DNA of 64,000 nucleotides from an uncultured Schlesneria sp. (lineage in GTDB: Bacteria; Planctomycetota; Planctomycetia; Planctomycetales; Planctomycetaceae), in the NCBI GenBank assembly GCA_903834925.1, contig CAILLA010000206.1, positions 21,977-85,976 on the forward strand, written 5' to 3'. Made by a program: the position numbers and the translations under genes. The notes under the pieces were generated by a model. The model ran no database searches, was not told the DNA's origin, and saw nothing but the letters and a program-made list of their open reading frames with translations. Below, one piece after another: positions 52,239-61,062 of the stretch (the first letter of the stretch is position 1; the number at the start of each line of letters is the position of its first letter).

Positions 52239-53561
52239 ATGACGAAAAATGAAAATGCGGTAACGAGCGAATTGACGCGTCGTGATTGCTTAAAGAGAGG
52301 GACCAGTGCGTTTGCCCTGGCTTCAATGCGTACCCTTGCGCCGCTTGTTTTTGCAGGTTGCGCCGACCTGATACCCAGTTCTGAACGGAACGCAGTGAAG
52401 GTCGGCCTTCTGCATTCACAAACAGGTCAATCGGCAATGAGCGAAATGTCGTTGCGCGACATTGAACTAATGGCCATTGAAGAGATCAACGCAGGGGGGG
52501 GCATTCTTGGAACGCAAATTGAACCAGTGGCCGAAGATGGCGGTTCACGAGCCACAAGTGTTTTTCCAAAGAAGGCGAAGAAACTTCTTAGCGAGAATAA
52601 GGTTGCAGTGGTCTTTGGTGGCGGGACGACCGCTAGTCGCAAAGCAATATTGCCTGTCTTTGAAGAGTCAAACGGGCTGTTATTTTACCCTGCCCCGTAC
52701 GAGGGTAACGAGTCGTCTAAAAATATTGTCTACACGGGTTCGACACCCAATCAGCAGATTCTTCCTGCGATCGACTGGTTGCTGAGTGTCGCAGGAGGGT
52801 CTCGGAAACAGATTTATCTGATTGGCTCAGACTCTGTATCCTCACGAACCACAAATCTGATCGTCAAAAAATACCTGCAGGACAAATCCATGCCGGTCGC
52901 AGGCGAGACTTACATTCCGTTTCGTCAGCAAAACTGGGGAATCCTTCAGGACATCGAAAAGGCAGCGCCCGACGCGATTCTCAGCACGATTAACGGCGAA
53001 AGTAACGAAAGCCTCTATCACCTGTTAGCAGCTGTGGAAAACACTGCGGATCAAATTCCGGTCATCGCAATGAGCGTTGGCGAGGACGAACTCCGCCATC
53101 TGAGTTCAAGTCGCATCAAGGGGCTTTACTCTTCTCGCAGTTATTTTCAGAGCGTGGACACAACTGCAAATAAAGAGTTTATTGGTCGGTTTCAGCAGGA
53201 ACACGGTTATGACCGCGTAACCGACGATTCAATCGAAGCTGCGTATTCGTCAGTTTACTTATGGAAGGCGGCAGTCGAAAAGTCGGGCAGTTTTGACGTC
53301 GATAAAGTTCGAGAGGCCTTCCGCAGTGGTATCACATTCGATGGCCCAAGCGGCGAACTGAAAATTGATCCTAAGACACAGCACACGTTCAAGCGTTTTC
53401 GCCTGGGCCGAGTCGGCAAAAAACAGCAATTCGACATTGTTCATCAGTCGGCGGAGAACATCGCTCCAGACCCATATCCTCAATCGGTCTTTCCTGGCTG
53501 GAGTTGCGATTGGACGAACGGTGGCGTCACAAAAGGTGCCGAAGTGAAAATTGAATCTTAA
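52239..53561 (+). CDS. UrtA-like periplasmic binding lipoprotein
   Basis: 440 residues. The N-terminus has TRRDCLKRG (Tat-like) and the lipobox LVFAGC (Cys about 41). The mature part is a type I periplasmic binding protein similar to UrtA/AmiC/FmdD (VGLLHSQTGQSAMSEMSL, FGGGTTASRKAILPVFEESN, GLLFYPAPYEG). Such proteins bind urea or short amides for ABC uptake or regulation. No permease or ATPase gene is adjacent, so it may serve a distant transporter or act as a sensor. It starts 19 bp after AIM24 and precedes LapA by 19 bp. Confidence 0.87.
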   Translation: MTKNENAVTSELTRRDCLKRGTSAFALASMRTLAPLVFAGCADLIPSSERNAVKVGLLHSQTGQSAMSEMSLRDIELMAIEEINAGGGILGTQIEPVAEDGGSRATSVFPKKAKKLLSENKVAVVFGGGTTASRKAILPVFEESNGLLFYPAPYEGNESSKNIVYTGSTPNQQILPAIDWLLSVAGGSRKQIYLIGSDSVSSRTTNLIVKKYLQDKSMPVAGETYIPFRQQNWGILQDIEKAAPDAILSTINGESNESLYHLLAAVENTADQIPVIAMSVGEDELRHLSSSRIKGLYSSRSYFQSVDTTANKEFIGRFQQEHGYDRVTDDSIEAAYSSVYLWKAAVEKSGSFDVDKVREAFRSGITFDGPSGELKIDPKTQHTFKRFRLGRVGKKQQFDIVHQSAENIAPDPYPQSVFPGWSCDWTNGGVTKGAEVKIES

Positions 53562-53580
53562 ACCATCAGTGGAGTTCATC

Positions 53581-53784
53581 ATGAAATACGTGACCGGGAC
53601 ATTAGCCGTATTGCTGTTTCTCACGATCTTAATTTTTTCCATCCAGAACCTGGAAATCGTCGACGTCAGACTACTGACGTGGTCCATACAAATTCGAAAA
53701 GTGTTTTTGATCATGGGAACGTACTTGCTTGGAATGCTCTCTGGATGGGGAGCCGTAGAACTCGTTAAACGAGCGATCACTTAG
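53581..53784 (+). CDS. LapA-domain (DUF1049) small membrane protein
   Basis: 67 residues. One span (about 6-25, TGTLAVLLFLTILIFSIQN) and a second (IRKVFLIMGTYLLGMLSGWG), the standard LapA layout: FSIQNLEIVDVRLLTW is the family signature. LapA assists lipopolysaccharide assembly or membrane protein stability. ATG 53581 follows GGAG. Last gene of the operon. Confidence 0.8.
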   Translation: MKYVTGTLAVLLFLTILIFSIQNLEIVDVRLLTWSIQIRKVFLIMGTYLLGMLSGWGAVELVKRAIT

Positions 53785-53913
53785 TCGATTTCCGCCAGTC
53801 AACGCTGTGTATGACGGCAATAGGGGGCTTTATTTCACAGTCGCAATTGATGGGATTGCGTCGCTCTGGAAATTGCAATCTGCGACAAGCGTTACTTGAC
53901 GAAAACACTTGCC

Positions 53914-53938
53914 AAGAATGCCAATGCTTGGCATTCTT
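53914..53938. terminator. Perfect 11-bp hairpin after the LapA operon
   Basis: AAGAATGCCAA-TGC-TTGGCATTCTT forms a perfect stem and 3-nt loop 130 bp after the LapA stop. No T-tract follows (CCTGAA), so termination is plausible but not proven. Confidence 0.45.
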
Positions 53939-54102
53939 CCTGAAATCTATCGATATTCCAGAACACCATAAACCGTTTTACGCAAAGTTCTTACGTCGTT
54001 TTTGCGATGTTTTTTTGAGTTAATCTCCCATTTGAGGGTTGAACTTCACGACACGCGCCGTTAAGAATGGGATGTGCGTTAAGCACGGACTTTGGGGCAA
54101 GT

Positions 54103-54183
54103 TTAACGCGCTCCAAAATTGAAATTTCCCGATGGAGTTAGTTGAGCCCAATAGGAACGGGCACAGGGTTGTGAAAGGGGCAT
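54103..54183 (-). CDS. Tiny open frame with a strong ribosome-binding site
   Basis: 26 codons reading MPLSQPCARSYWAQLTPSG and ending NFNFGAR. AGGAGG (54192-54197) lies 8 bp before the ATG, the best site spacing in the gap. No family is recognised. It may be a small protein or a leader peptide; chance cannot be excluded for so short a frame. Confidence 0.35.
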   Translation of the reverse strand: MPLSQPCARSYWAQLTPSGNFNFGAR

Positions 54184-54757
54184 AACAGTTGCCTCCTAAA
54201 ACCGAAACCAAACTTCACCGACATCGTGATTCGCTCTCAATGGATTTGTCAAGAATTCTTAGTTCCACGTTGAATTTACGTGAGAGTCAACGGAATCGGT
54301 CTTGGGTCGTTTTTTCGCGAACCATGACCAACAGGTTCGTTGTGGTGGCTACGACTTAGCGGGTATGTCGGGAATAAGCGAAAGCTTCCTGAACGCGATT
54401 CCAGTGGTTAGCAGGATGCGGCGAATGATTCGTTACGCCTGTGTGGAATCGGAAGAATTGCAGTGATGTTGTCGAACGTGGTTCCTCATCCAGGGGGCCC
54501 GTACGATCGCCTACGCGGTTTGAGAAATGTGATTTTAGACGAACACCGAAGAACAGGGTTGTCTTGGTTCTGTGGCATGAATTGGTCGACTTGGTCGATC
54601 AAAACCACGGCTGGTACTCGCAATTTCAGTATCGCATGGAAATCAATAATCGGATTACGACATTTGTAGTCAGATAACGAGGGATGCAACACTATCGCGT
54701 TTGTAGTGATAGTACTGGACAGCAAGTCCAATTTAAGTGCTCTGAAGGAGGATAGAT

Positions 54758-55333
54758 ATGGTTAAAGTACAAATGGCATTTCTGGTGTCGGCGCTGCTCG
54801 CGTGCTCGACAGTCGCAGAGGCCCGTGGTCATCGGATGGCACGGCAACAAGCCTACACCCAGTACTATACGCCAGTGGCGCCGACAATGGCCGTCGCAGC
54901 CCCATCACAAGCAAACGTCGTCGTTCAGACGACCAATTACGCTCCATCAACGAACACCGCTTACGCTGCTCCCACAAATGGCGTCATTCAAACGAGTGCT
55001 GTCGAAACTTCCGGCAGTCCTATCGTACAAGCCAATTCGGTTGTTACGACACAAAATGTGATGACTCAAGCCGCGCCGGTTGTCAGCCAATCGGTTCCTC
55101 AAGCTGCTGCCGCACCAGGAAGTGCCCAGTGGAAGGCAGAACAAAGCGCACGAATTGGTAGTGTCCAACACCTTGGTGGTGGATTTGGCGGTGGTAGTTT
55201 TGAAGGTAATGGTTTTGGCCCGACCGCAGATCAGGCGATCCGGAATTCGTGCTATTGGGGCCAGCGGACTCCGATAGAAATCGGAGTTGCTCGGGGTGCC
55301 AACGGCTACTATGCAACGATTTTTTATCGCTGA
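54758..55333 (+). CDS. Small exported protein with planctomycete C-terminal domain
   Basis: 191 residues; signal peptide 1-22 (cleavage after AEA). AAGGAGG lies 6 bp upstream. The middle (about 35-118) is low-complexity Ala/Thr/Val/Gln-rich. The end is compact: SAQWKAEQSARIGSVQHLGG, GGGSFEGNGFGPTADQAIRN, CYWGQRTPIEIGVARGANGY, a pattern I associate with other small secreted planctomycete proteins. Function unknown. An intrinsic terminator follows (55362-55450). Confidence 0.8.
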   Translation: MVKVQMAFLVSALLACSTVAEARGHRMARQQAYTQYYTPVAPTMAVAAPSQANVVVQTTNYAPSTNTAYAAPTNGVIQTSAVETSGSPIVQANSVVTTQNVMTQAAPVVSQSVPQAAAAPGSAQWKAEQSARIGSVQHLGGGFGGGSFEGNGFGPTADQAIRNSCYWGQRTPIEIGVARGANGYYATIFYR

Positions 55334-55531
55334 TATTTTAAGTAGTTGATTTATCAGAAGTAAAACGACGAGTCACATTCGTGCTTGAATAAATGATTCA
55401 CTTCACCGATTTGATCGGATTGAGTCATCAAGGCAAACGCTCGTCGTTTTCACGTAAGTCGATGTCGTTACCAGTCGCTTCGATTTCGAGCAGATTGAAT
55501 TCGGCTCGAAGTCGAACTGCGGCTTCGACGA
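55334..55531. other. Intergenic region with terminator and a shifted frame
   Basis: The gap before the kinase operon's last open frame. It contains the compound hairpin and, on the minus strand, the shifted frame that reads EAQRIIVEAAVRLRAEFNLL (55555-55428). Confidence 0.5.
55362..55450 (+). terminator. Compound hairpin/terminator
   Basis: AAAACGACGAG (55362-55372) and CTCGTCGTTTT (55440-55450) pair around a nested CCGAT-ttg-ATCGG stem, ending in TTTT. It lies 29 bp after the small exported protein gene. Confidence 0.6.
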
Positions 55532-55675
55532 TTATTCGTTGAGCTTCTGTAATAACAGAATGTAACGTTTGTAAGGTGCTTCGACGAAGTTATCTGCGAA
55601 TGAGGAATCAAGGTAGAAGTGTCGATACTTCTGTGACGATGATTCATTTCCGACATTCAAGAAGTTGCCCATCAT
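55532..55675 (-). CDS. Small open frame directly after the kinase gene, possibly frameshifted
   Basis: 47 codons beginning 2 bp after the kinase stop: MMGNFLNVGNESSSQKYRHF, then YLDSSFADNFVEAPYKRYIL. It looks protein-like but has no recognised family and no clear ribosome-binding site. A second minus-strand frame (to 55428) continues EAQRIIVEAAVRLRAEFNLL and EIEATGNDIDLREND, suggesting a single shift broke a longer gene. Confidence 0.3.
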   Translation of the reverse strand: MMGNFLNVGNESSSQKYRHFYLDSSFADNFVEAPYKRYILLLQKLNE

Positions 55676-55677
55676 TG

Positions 55678-58600
55678 TCACTGAGAAGCTGTCTTCATTT
55701 GTCTCCATTCTGAACTCAACCAAATGACAGCCGTTCCATCTCGGCTACCTGTGAGTATCTGTCTTCCGTCTGGTGAGAACGTCACCGAGGTGACATCTTT
55801 GGTATGGTGCGTCAGAGTGAGGATTTCCTTCCCTTTATGGTCACCTGATTCTGGCGGTTTGGCGTCCCATAGCTTTGCCGTCTGATCTCGGCTACCTGTC
55901 ACGATTCGAGTTCCATCAGGGGACGAGACGACCGACGTGACGCTCGCGGTGTGTCCAACCAATTCCATTAACATTTCTCCGGTCAATACATTGTAGAATC
56001 GCCCAGTATTGTCATTGCTTCCAGTAATCAAATTCTCCCCGCCTGGAGTAAACGCAACACAGGTTACGCCCCATTGATGGCCGGTAAACTCGCGAACAAC
56101 GGTCCCATCGCTTGCTCGCCAGATTCGAGCCGTTTTATCGTTCGATGCGGTGGCAATCAGAAGTCCGTCATGCGAGAACGTCGCCGCCAGAACGGAATCG
56201 CTATGACCTTCGAACTTTCGAACGGCCTTTCCAGATTCAATGTTCCAAAGAATTGCGGTTCCGTCGTCGCTCGCGGTCAAAAGTTGAGTACCATCGTTCG
56301 AAAAGGTGACCGAGTTTACTGCCCCAGTGTGTTCGCCTTCTAATTTATGGATCACCTTACCGGTTGAAACCTCCCAGATTTTCACGGAATGGTCCCAACT
56401 ACCCGTGGCGATCCATTTCCCGTCCGGCGAATAACTGGCGGAGGCAACGGTTTCATGAGGGGAAAAACGCATTCGCTCTTGATAATTCTCATCCCACAAG
56501 CGAGCTTCACTGCCGCCGATGGTCAAGATCGCACCACTGCCTGGCTGAAATTCGGCTGACCAGAGCAGCTTATCGGTTTGCTGAAAAGTGATAATCGATC
56601 CAAGCTGACCATCAGCATGAAGCTTATGCACTTCCCGATTTGCAACCAGATCCCATAAACGCACGGTACGACGCTCAGCGTCTGCAAAAATCAGCCGCTC
56701 ACCGTCGGCAGAAACTGAAAGCGAATACACTTCTGGTCCGATAAGGCTAATCTTGAGAATCGTCTCGGCTTTTGCCGTATCCCACAATCTGACGAATTTG
56801 TCTTCGCAGCTGGTAACGATGCGATCGGTTCCAGGAATGACTCGCATGGCAAGCACTGATTTATCATGTTTCAGAACCAGTTCTTTAATCTCTTGACCTG
56901 TCGAAACGTCCCACTGCCCAACGGTATGGTCGACGCTCGCGGTGACAAGACGAGTTCCGTCTTTCAGGAAGTCGATTGCGGTAATTTTTTCCTGATGGCT
57001 TTTAAGCTCATGGATCAGTGCTCCAGCCTCAATATCCCACAGCCGGACGTGACCCTTCAAATCACCAGTCGCCAACATCCGATCGTCGGGAGAAAACGCG
57101 ATGGCACTGACTTCACCGTAATGACCACGAAGGGATTTCCACAATTCCCCTTTTTCAGACTCTAATGACTTTTGAACGTCCCAGATTTGCAGACCAAATA
57201 AATTATCTGCTTGTTTATCTCCGCCAGTAGCGATCCATCTCTGATTTTTTGAAAGAGCAATTGCGGCAGCGCGACCCGTCCTTTCGAAGAGAGCAATTTG
57301 ACCACCGCTTTTGACATCCCACAACCGCGTTGTGTTATCAACAGCTGCGGTAATCAATCGGCTACCGTCTGAAAAGAAGACCGCAGAAGATGCAAGATAC
57401 CTGTGCCCTTCCTTAAATTCACTCTCGCTCGTTCCTGTGTCAGCATTCCAGGTTCGAGCAGTTCGATCTCGGCTGGCCGTGACAATATTACGCGGGTCTT
57501 TCGCTGAAAACGACGCCGAAAGCACGGCATCAGCATGACCTGCAAGAACTGGATCACCAAGAGTTCGAATCTCTTCGTAACCTTTCAGATACCATTCTCG
57601 AACCGATTTGTCATGACCTGCAGAAAGCAGTTTATTTCCGTCAGGTAAAAACAGCGCTGCTGTCACCTCCTCACCATGACCACGTATGACACCGTCACTC
57701 TGGAAACTTGTTCGCGGAGCGCCGGTTTCAAAGTCCCAGACGCGAACGGTCGAATCTTGCCCGCAGCTAACCAGCAACTTTCCATCCGCAGAAAACTTCA
57801 CGGAATAGACGGGCTTGGAATGCCCTTTAAATTCACGGGTAATTTTCGGGTCAGGAATGATCTTAACGGTCTCGCCCTTCTTCCGTTCTTTGAGTTTACT
57901 GAAGTCATATCGTTCGACCTCTTCCGGTTTCCAAACGAGAATTCTCCCATCGTAACCTGCCGAAACAACGGATTTTCCATCTGGAGAGAATGTCGCCGAA
58001 TAGACTGGCCCTTGGTGACCCGCAAATGGTCTCAATGTCACTTTTTTGGATTTGTTTTTCACTTCGTCTTCGGAATCCGCGACGTTATAAACGACGGCCG
58101 TCCCATCGTAACCCGTAGTGACAATTTGGCTTTCGTCAGGCGAAAACGCGGCAGATAACACCCACGACGAGTGGCCTCTAAATGATCGAGGCTTAAGTTT
58201 CGATTCGGGCTCGTCAACATTCCAGATTCGCGCTGTTTTGTCGTGCGACCCGGTCAGTAAACGCTTACCATCTTTGGAAAACACAACGCTCACGACCTTA
58301 TCCGAATGTCCGTAAAACGCTCGAACCGGCATGCCAGTTTCACAGTCCCATAACTGGATTGAGTTGTCCTTATTGTTACTGCCGGTTGCGAGAAATTTGC
58401 CGTCGGGCGAGAAAGCGACAGCATAGACGTAGTCACATTTATGATCGAGGGTGTAATTCAGCGTCGCGTTTTTGAGACTCCAGATTCGCGCCTTTCCGTT
58501 CCAGCCACCTGTCGCGAATCGTTCGCCCTTGGAGTCGATCGCAAGCGCTTCGACCCGGTCGACCGCATCAAACTCCCGCGAGCTCTGGCTGCAGAGAAAG

Positions 58601-61062
58601 TTCAAACGACCCCATTCCCAATTTCTCAAATCGGAATCACACGATTTAAGAACGGTTCTGGCAGCATCGAAGGCATTGTTTTCTATTTGTGATGCAGCAA
58701 GCCCAATCTTGGAAATATACGCCTCGTATTCTGCTTTTTTCCGCTGCTCGGCTTCTTCGTCCCTGGCCCTGTCCGCCTCTTTTCTGGCGATTGCTTCAAG
58801 GTTCTGCGCCTTTTCTGCTGCTTCCTTCGCATCGCGAGCATTGTCTCTCTCAATTTCTGCTTTGCCGCGTTCTTCTTTTGCAAGATTCTCTTGAACGATT
58901 GCATTATCTCGCTCTTGTTCGGCTCTCGTCTGTTCGCGACGGATCCAAATCGTTGCGCCAACAACGATCAGAAAAACGGCAGCGGCAAGCCCGCTTGCCA
59001 ACCTTTTGAGAAGGACAAGCCGCCGATGTTTGGCTACCCTTTCTTCTTGAGCAGCCAGCAATTCTGTATGCAGGCTCGCGTGATCCGGATTGTTCTTGTC
59101 GACCAATGAAAGGCTGAGGTCGAGGTCCCCCTTTCGAAATGCACATTGTGCATAGGACAATTTCGCATTAGCCAGACCAGTGATCGCACCCTTGTTTCCA
59201 TCCCAAAGTTCAATCGCTTGCTGGAATCCAAAAACCGCTCGGGAAAAGCTCTCGTAATCCTCCGCTTCAGACGCTTTCTTCAGGTCATCGCTGGCATGTG
59301 CGGAGAGCAGTACGCTTTCCGAATGAGACTGGTAGTCGCGAATCGCTGCTTGAAACGATTTTACATCCTGGTATCGATCTTCAGGGTTGGTTTGCATCGC
59401 TCGCATGGCGATGTCGACAAGTTCCCCCTTTTTTTCTGTCGGTGTGATCTCATTTCTCGCGGCAGCCATCAGACACTTCATGGCGTTTTTTGCCACGTGC
59501 GGCGGACCACCGGTCAGTATTTCATAGAGCATGGCTCCTAACAGATAGACATCGCTCGCGGGACCGATTCGATCAATCGGGCCAGTCGTCATCTCGGGGG
59601 CCATGTACGCTGGCGTCCCACCCATTGTATTAGTTTCGACAATGCTGCGAGACTTACGAAACGCCTTTGAGGGTTGGGCCAAACCCCAATCCATGACAAG
59701 GACTTCGCCGAATTCACCCAGCATGACGTTCTCAGGTTTCAAATCGCGATGGACGACTCCTCGTGCATGCGCAAAACCGACAGCATCGGCGATCTTCATC
59801 AGAATTTCGAGATTTTCGGGAATCGACTTCTGCTTGATAATCTTCAGCCAGGGGGTCCCCTGGACTTTCTTCATCGAATAGAAGAGAGCACCTTCGGAAT
59901 TTGCACCGACATCATAAATTGGCACAATATTGGGGTGATCGAGCTCACCCGTAACGACCGCCTCTGCGAGAAATTTGGCTCGCTGTTTCTGGTTGTCCGC
60001 CGATTTTGCTTTGAGCATTTTGACCGCGACATTTCGGTCGATTGATGTCTGGCGGGCATCGTAGACGATGCCCATTCCCCCTTCGCCGAGAACCTTTAAT
60101 AATTCATATTCCGGGTCAGCCTCCTTGATTCGAGAAGTAACAGAATCACCGGGGATAACATCCGAAAACGATTTGGTTTTGATGACGAGAGTTTGTTGTT
60201 GTTGTGGCTTGCTCGAAGTCGCCTTTTTCTTAGCTCCATCATCGGCTCGAATTTGCACCGTTGGACTTACCCCAGGGCGCGGGGGGGGTTGAATCGGCTC
60301 CGCTTCTTCAAGCGATCCCCAGAGCGACTGGACTGTTTTCAACATCCCCTCGGGAACGTCATCAGAAACGTACGTCTTGTCTGCATCCCCTTCGCCATGA
60401 GAGAATTGATTTGTTTCGACGACAAGCGTCTTCATATGGTCTTCAAGCGGTTCCGGTTTTGTCAGAACATCGTGCAAGTCTTCGATGAAGATTGTTTTTT
60501 GGTCAACCTGATCTTCATCTTTTTCGTTTCTGCCAGAACCATCATCCGTGGCAAGAATTTCTTCCGGTACATCTTCCGAGATATACGTCGCGCCGATATC
60601 AACAGATTCGTTGTCGTCATCTCCATGATCAAAATGCGTGTCCGGCTGTTGTGCATCATGCTCGACGTCCGATTGTTCGACCGTGACGTAGGCATCGGAT
60701 ACCGATTCGTCAAGAGAAACGCTTGCGTCATCGGATTCCGAAACTTCTGATGCTAATCCAGAATCTGCGGACCCATCAGCAAAATCATCAGATACGTAGG
60801 TCGCGTCATTGGATTGATTCCTGTCTTCAAGTTCTCCTGATCCCTGATTTGAATCGGAAATTGATTTCTCAGGGTCGACCGATCCGGGATCAGAAGGATT
60901 TGACTGCGATGGACCACGGACCTGTTTAATAAAGACGTCTTTTGAATCCCCTGAATTTGATGAATTGTTGTCTGACGTCAATCGCTGCTTGCAATGGGAA
61001 CAGGTCCCACCGACCAGATCTTTTCCCTGCACTTGTTTACCGCAATGAGGGCATTTAATCAT
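55678..61062 (-). CDS. Ser/Thr kinase with WD40 propellers, very large
   Basis: 1794 residues. N-terminal zinc ribbon (CPHC...CSHC, 4-24), acidic disordered region to about 310 with three TYxSDD/ED repeats, kinase domain about 317-575: GEGGMG, catalytic Lys348 (VAVK), HRDLKPEN with Asp440, and MDWG (458-460) in place of DFG, a planctomycete trait. One membrane span at about 684-707, a Glu/Lys-rich coiled coil to about 780, then about 21 WD40 repeats (for example GHSDKVVSVVFSKDGKRLLTGS). The three groups of about seven fit three propellers. It likely phosphorylates targets near the envelope. It overlaps the repeat-protein stop by ATGA. Confidence 0.93.
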   Translation of the reverse strand: MIKCPHCGKQVQGKDLVGGTCSHCKQRLTSDNNSSNSGDSKDVFIKQVRGPSQSNPSDPGSVDPEKSISDSNQGSGELEDRNQSNDATYVSDDFADGSADSGLASEVSESDDASVSLDESVSDAYVTVEQSDVEHDAQQPDTHFDHGDDDNESVDIGATYISEDVPEEILATDDGSGRNEKDEDQVDQKTIFIEDLHDVLTKPEPLEDHMKTLVVETNQFSHGEGDADKTYVSDDVPEGMLKTVQSLWGSLEEAEPIQPPPRPGVSPTVQIRADDGAKKKATSSKPQQQQTLVIKTKSFSDVIPGDSVTSRIKEADPEYELLKVLGEGGMGIVYDARQTSIDRNVAVKMLKAKSADNQKQRAKFLAEAVVTGELDHPNIVPIYDVGANSEGALFYSMKKVQGTPWLKIIKQKSIPENLEILMKIADAVGFAHARGVVHRDLKPENVMLGEFGEVLVMDWGLAQPSKAFRKSRSIVETNTMGGTPAYMAPEMTTGPIDRIGPASDVYLLGAMLYEILTGGPPHVAKNAMKCLMAAARNEITPTEKKGELVDIAMRAMQTNPEDRYQDVKSFQAAIRDYQSHSESVLLSAHASDDLKKASEAEDYESFSRAVFGFQQAIELWDGNKGAITGLANAKLSYAQCAFRKGDLDLSLSLVDKNNPDHASLHTELLAAQEERVAKHRRLVLLKRLASGLAAAVFLIVVGATIWIRREQTRAEQERDNAIVQENLAKEERGKAEIERDNARDAKEAAEKAQNLEAIARKEADRARDEEAEQRKKAEYEAYISKIGLAASQIENNAFDAARTVLKSCDSDLRNWEWGRLNFLCSQSSREFDAVDRVEALAIDSKGERFATGGWNGKARIWSLKNATLNYTLDHKCDYVYAVAFSPDGKFLATGSNNKDNSIQLWDCETGMPVRAFYGHSDKVVSVVFSKDGKRLLTGSHDKTARIWNVDEPESKLKPRSFRGHSSWVLSAAFSPDESQIVTTGYDGTAVVYNVADSEDEVKNKSKKVTLRPFAGHQGPVYSATFSPDGKSVVSAGYDGRILVWKPEEVERYDFSKLKERKKGETVKIIPDPKITREFKGHSKPVYSVKFSADGKLLVSCGQDSTVRVWDFETGAPRTSFQSDGVIRGHGEEVTAALFLPDGNKLLSAGHDKSVREWYLKGYEEIRTLGDPVLAGHADAVLSASFSAKDPRNIVTASRDRTARTWNADTGTSESEFKEGHRYLASSAVFFSDGSRLITAAVDNTTRLWDVKSGGQIALFERTGRAAAIALSKNQRWIATGGDKQADNLFGLQIWDVQKSLESEKGELWKSLRGHYGEVSAIAFSPDDRMLATGDLKGHVRLWDIEAGALIHELKSHQEKITAIDFLKDGTRLVTASVDHTVGQWDVSTGQEIKELVLKHDKSVLAMRVIPGTDRIVTSCEDKFVRLWDTAKAETILKISLIGPEVYSLSVSADGERLIFADAERRTVRLWDLVANREVHKLHADGQLGSIITFQQTDKLLWSAEFQPGSGAILTIGGSEARLWDENYQERMRFSPHETVASASYSPDGKWIATGSWDHSVKIWEVSTGKVIHKLEGEHTGAVNSVTFSNDGTQLLTASDDGTAILWNIESGKAVRKFEGHSDSVLAATFSHDGLLIATASNDKTARIWRASDGTVVREFTGHQWGVTCVAFTPGGENLITGSNDNTGRFYNVLTGEMLMELVGHTASVTSVVSSPDGTRIVTGSRDQTAKLWDAKPPESGDHKGKEILTLTHHTKDVTSVTFSPDGRQILTGSRDGTAVIWLSSEWRQMKTASQ

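Larger units (their letters stand above)
53785..54757. other. Long gap without a large gene
   Basis: About 970 bp. It contains the hairpin at 53914-53938, a tiny minus-strand open frame at 54103-54183 with a strong ribosome-binding site, and the ACTATC/GATAGT dyad (54691-54713) upstream of the next gene. Other open frames (53811-54023, 54441-54677) show no coding character. Confidence 0.5.

Noticed and set aside
53811..54023. 70-codon frame after LapA
   Set aside because: Spans the hairpin at 53914-53938, lacks a ribosome-binding site, and its composition is unremarkable.
54441..54677. 78-codon frame upstream of the small exported protein
   Set aside because: No ribosome-binding site, no protein-like pattern, and competing frames of similar length overlap it.
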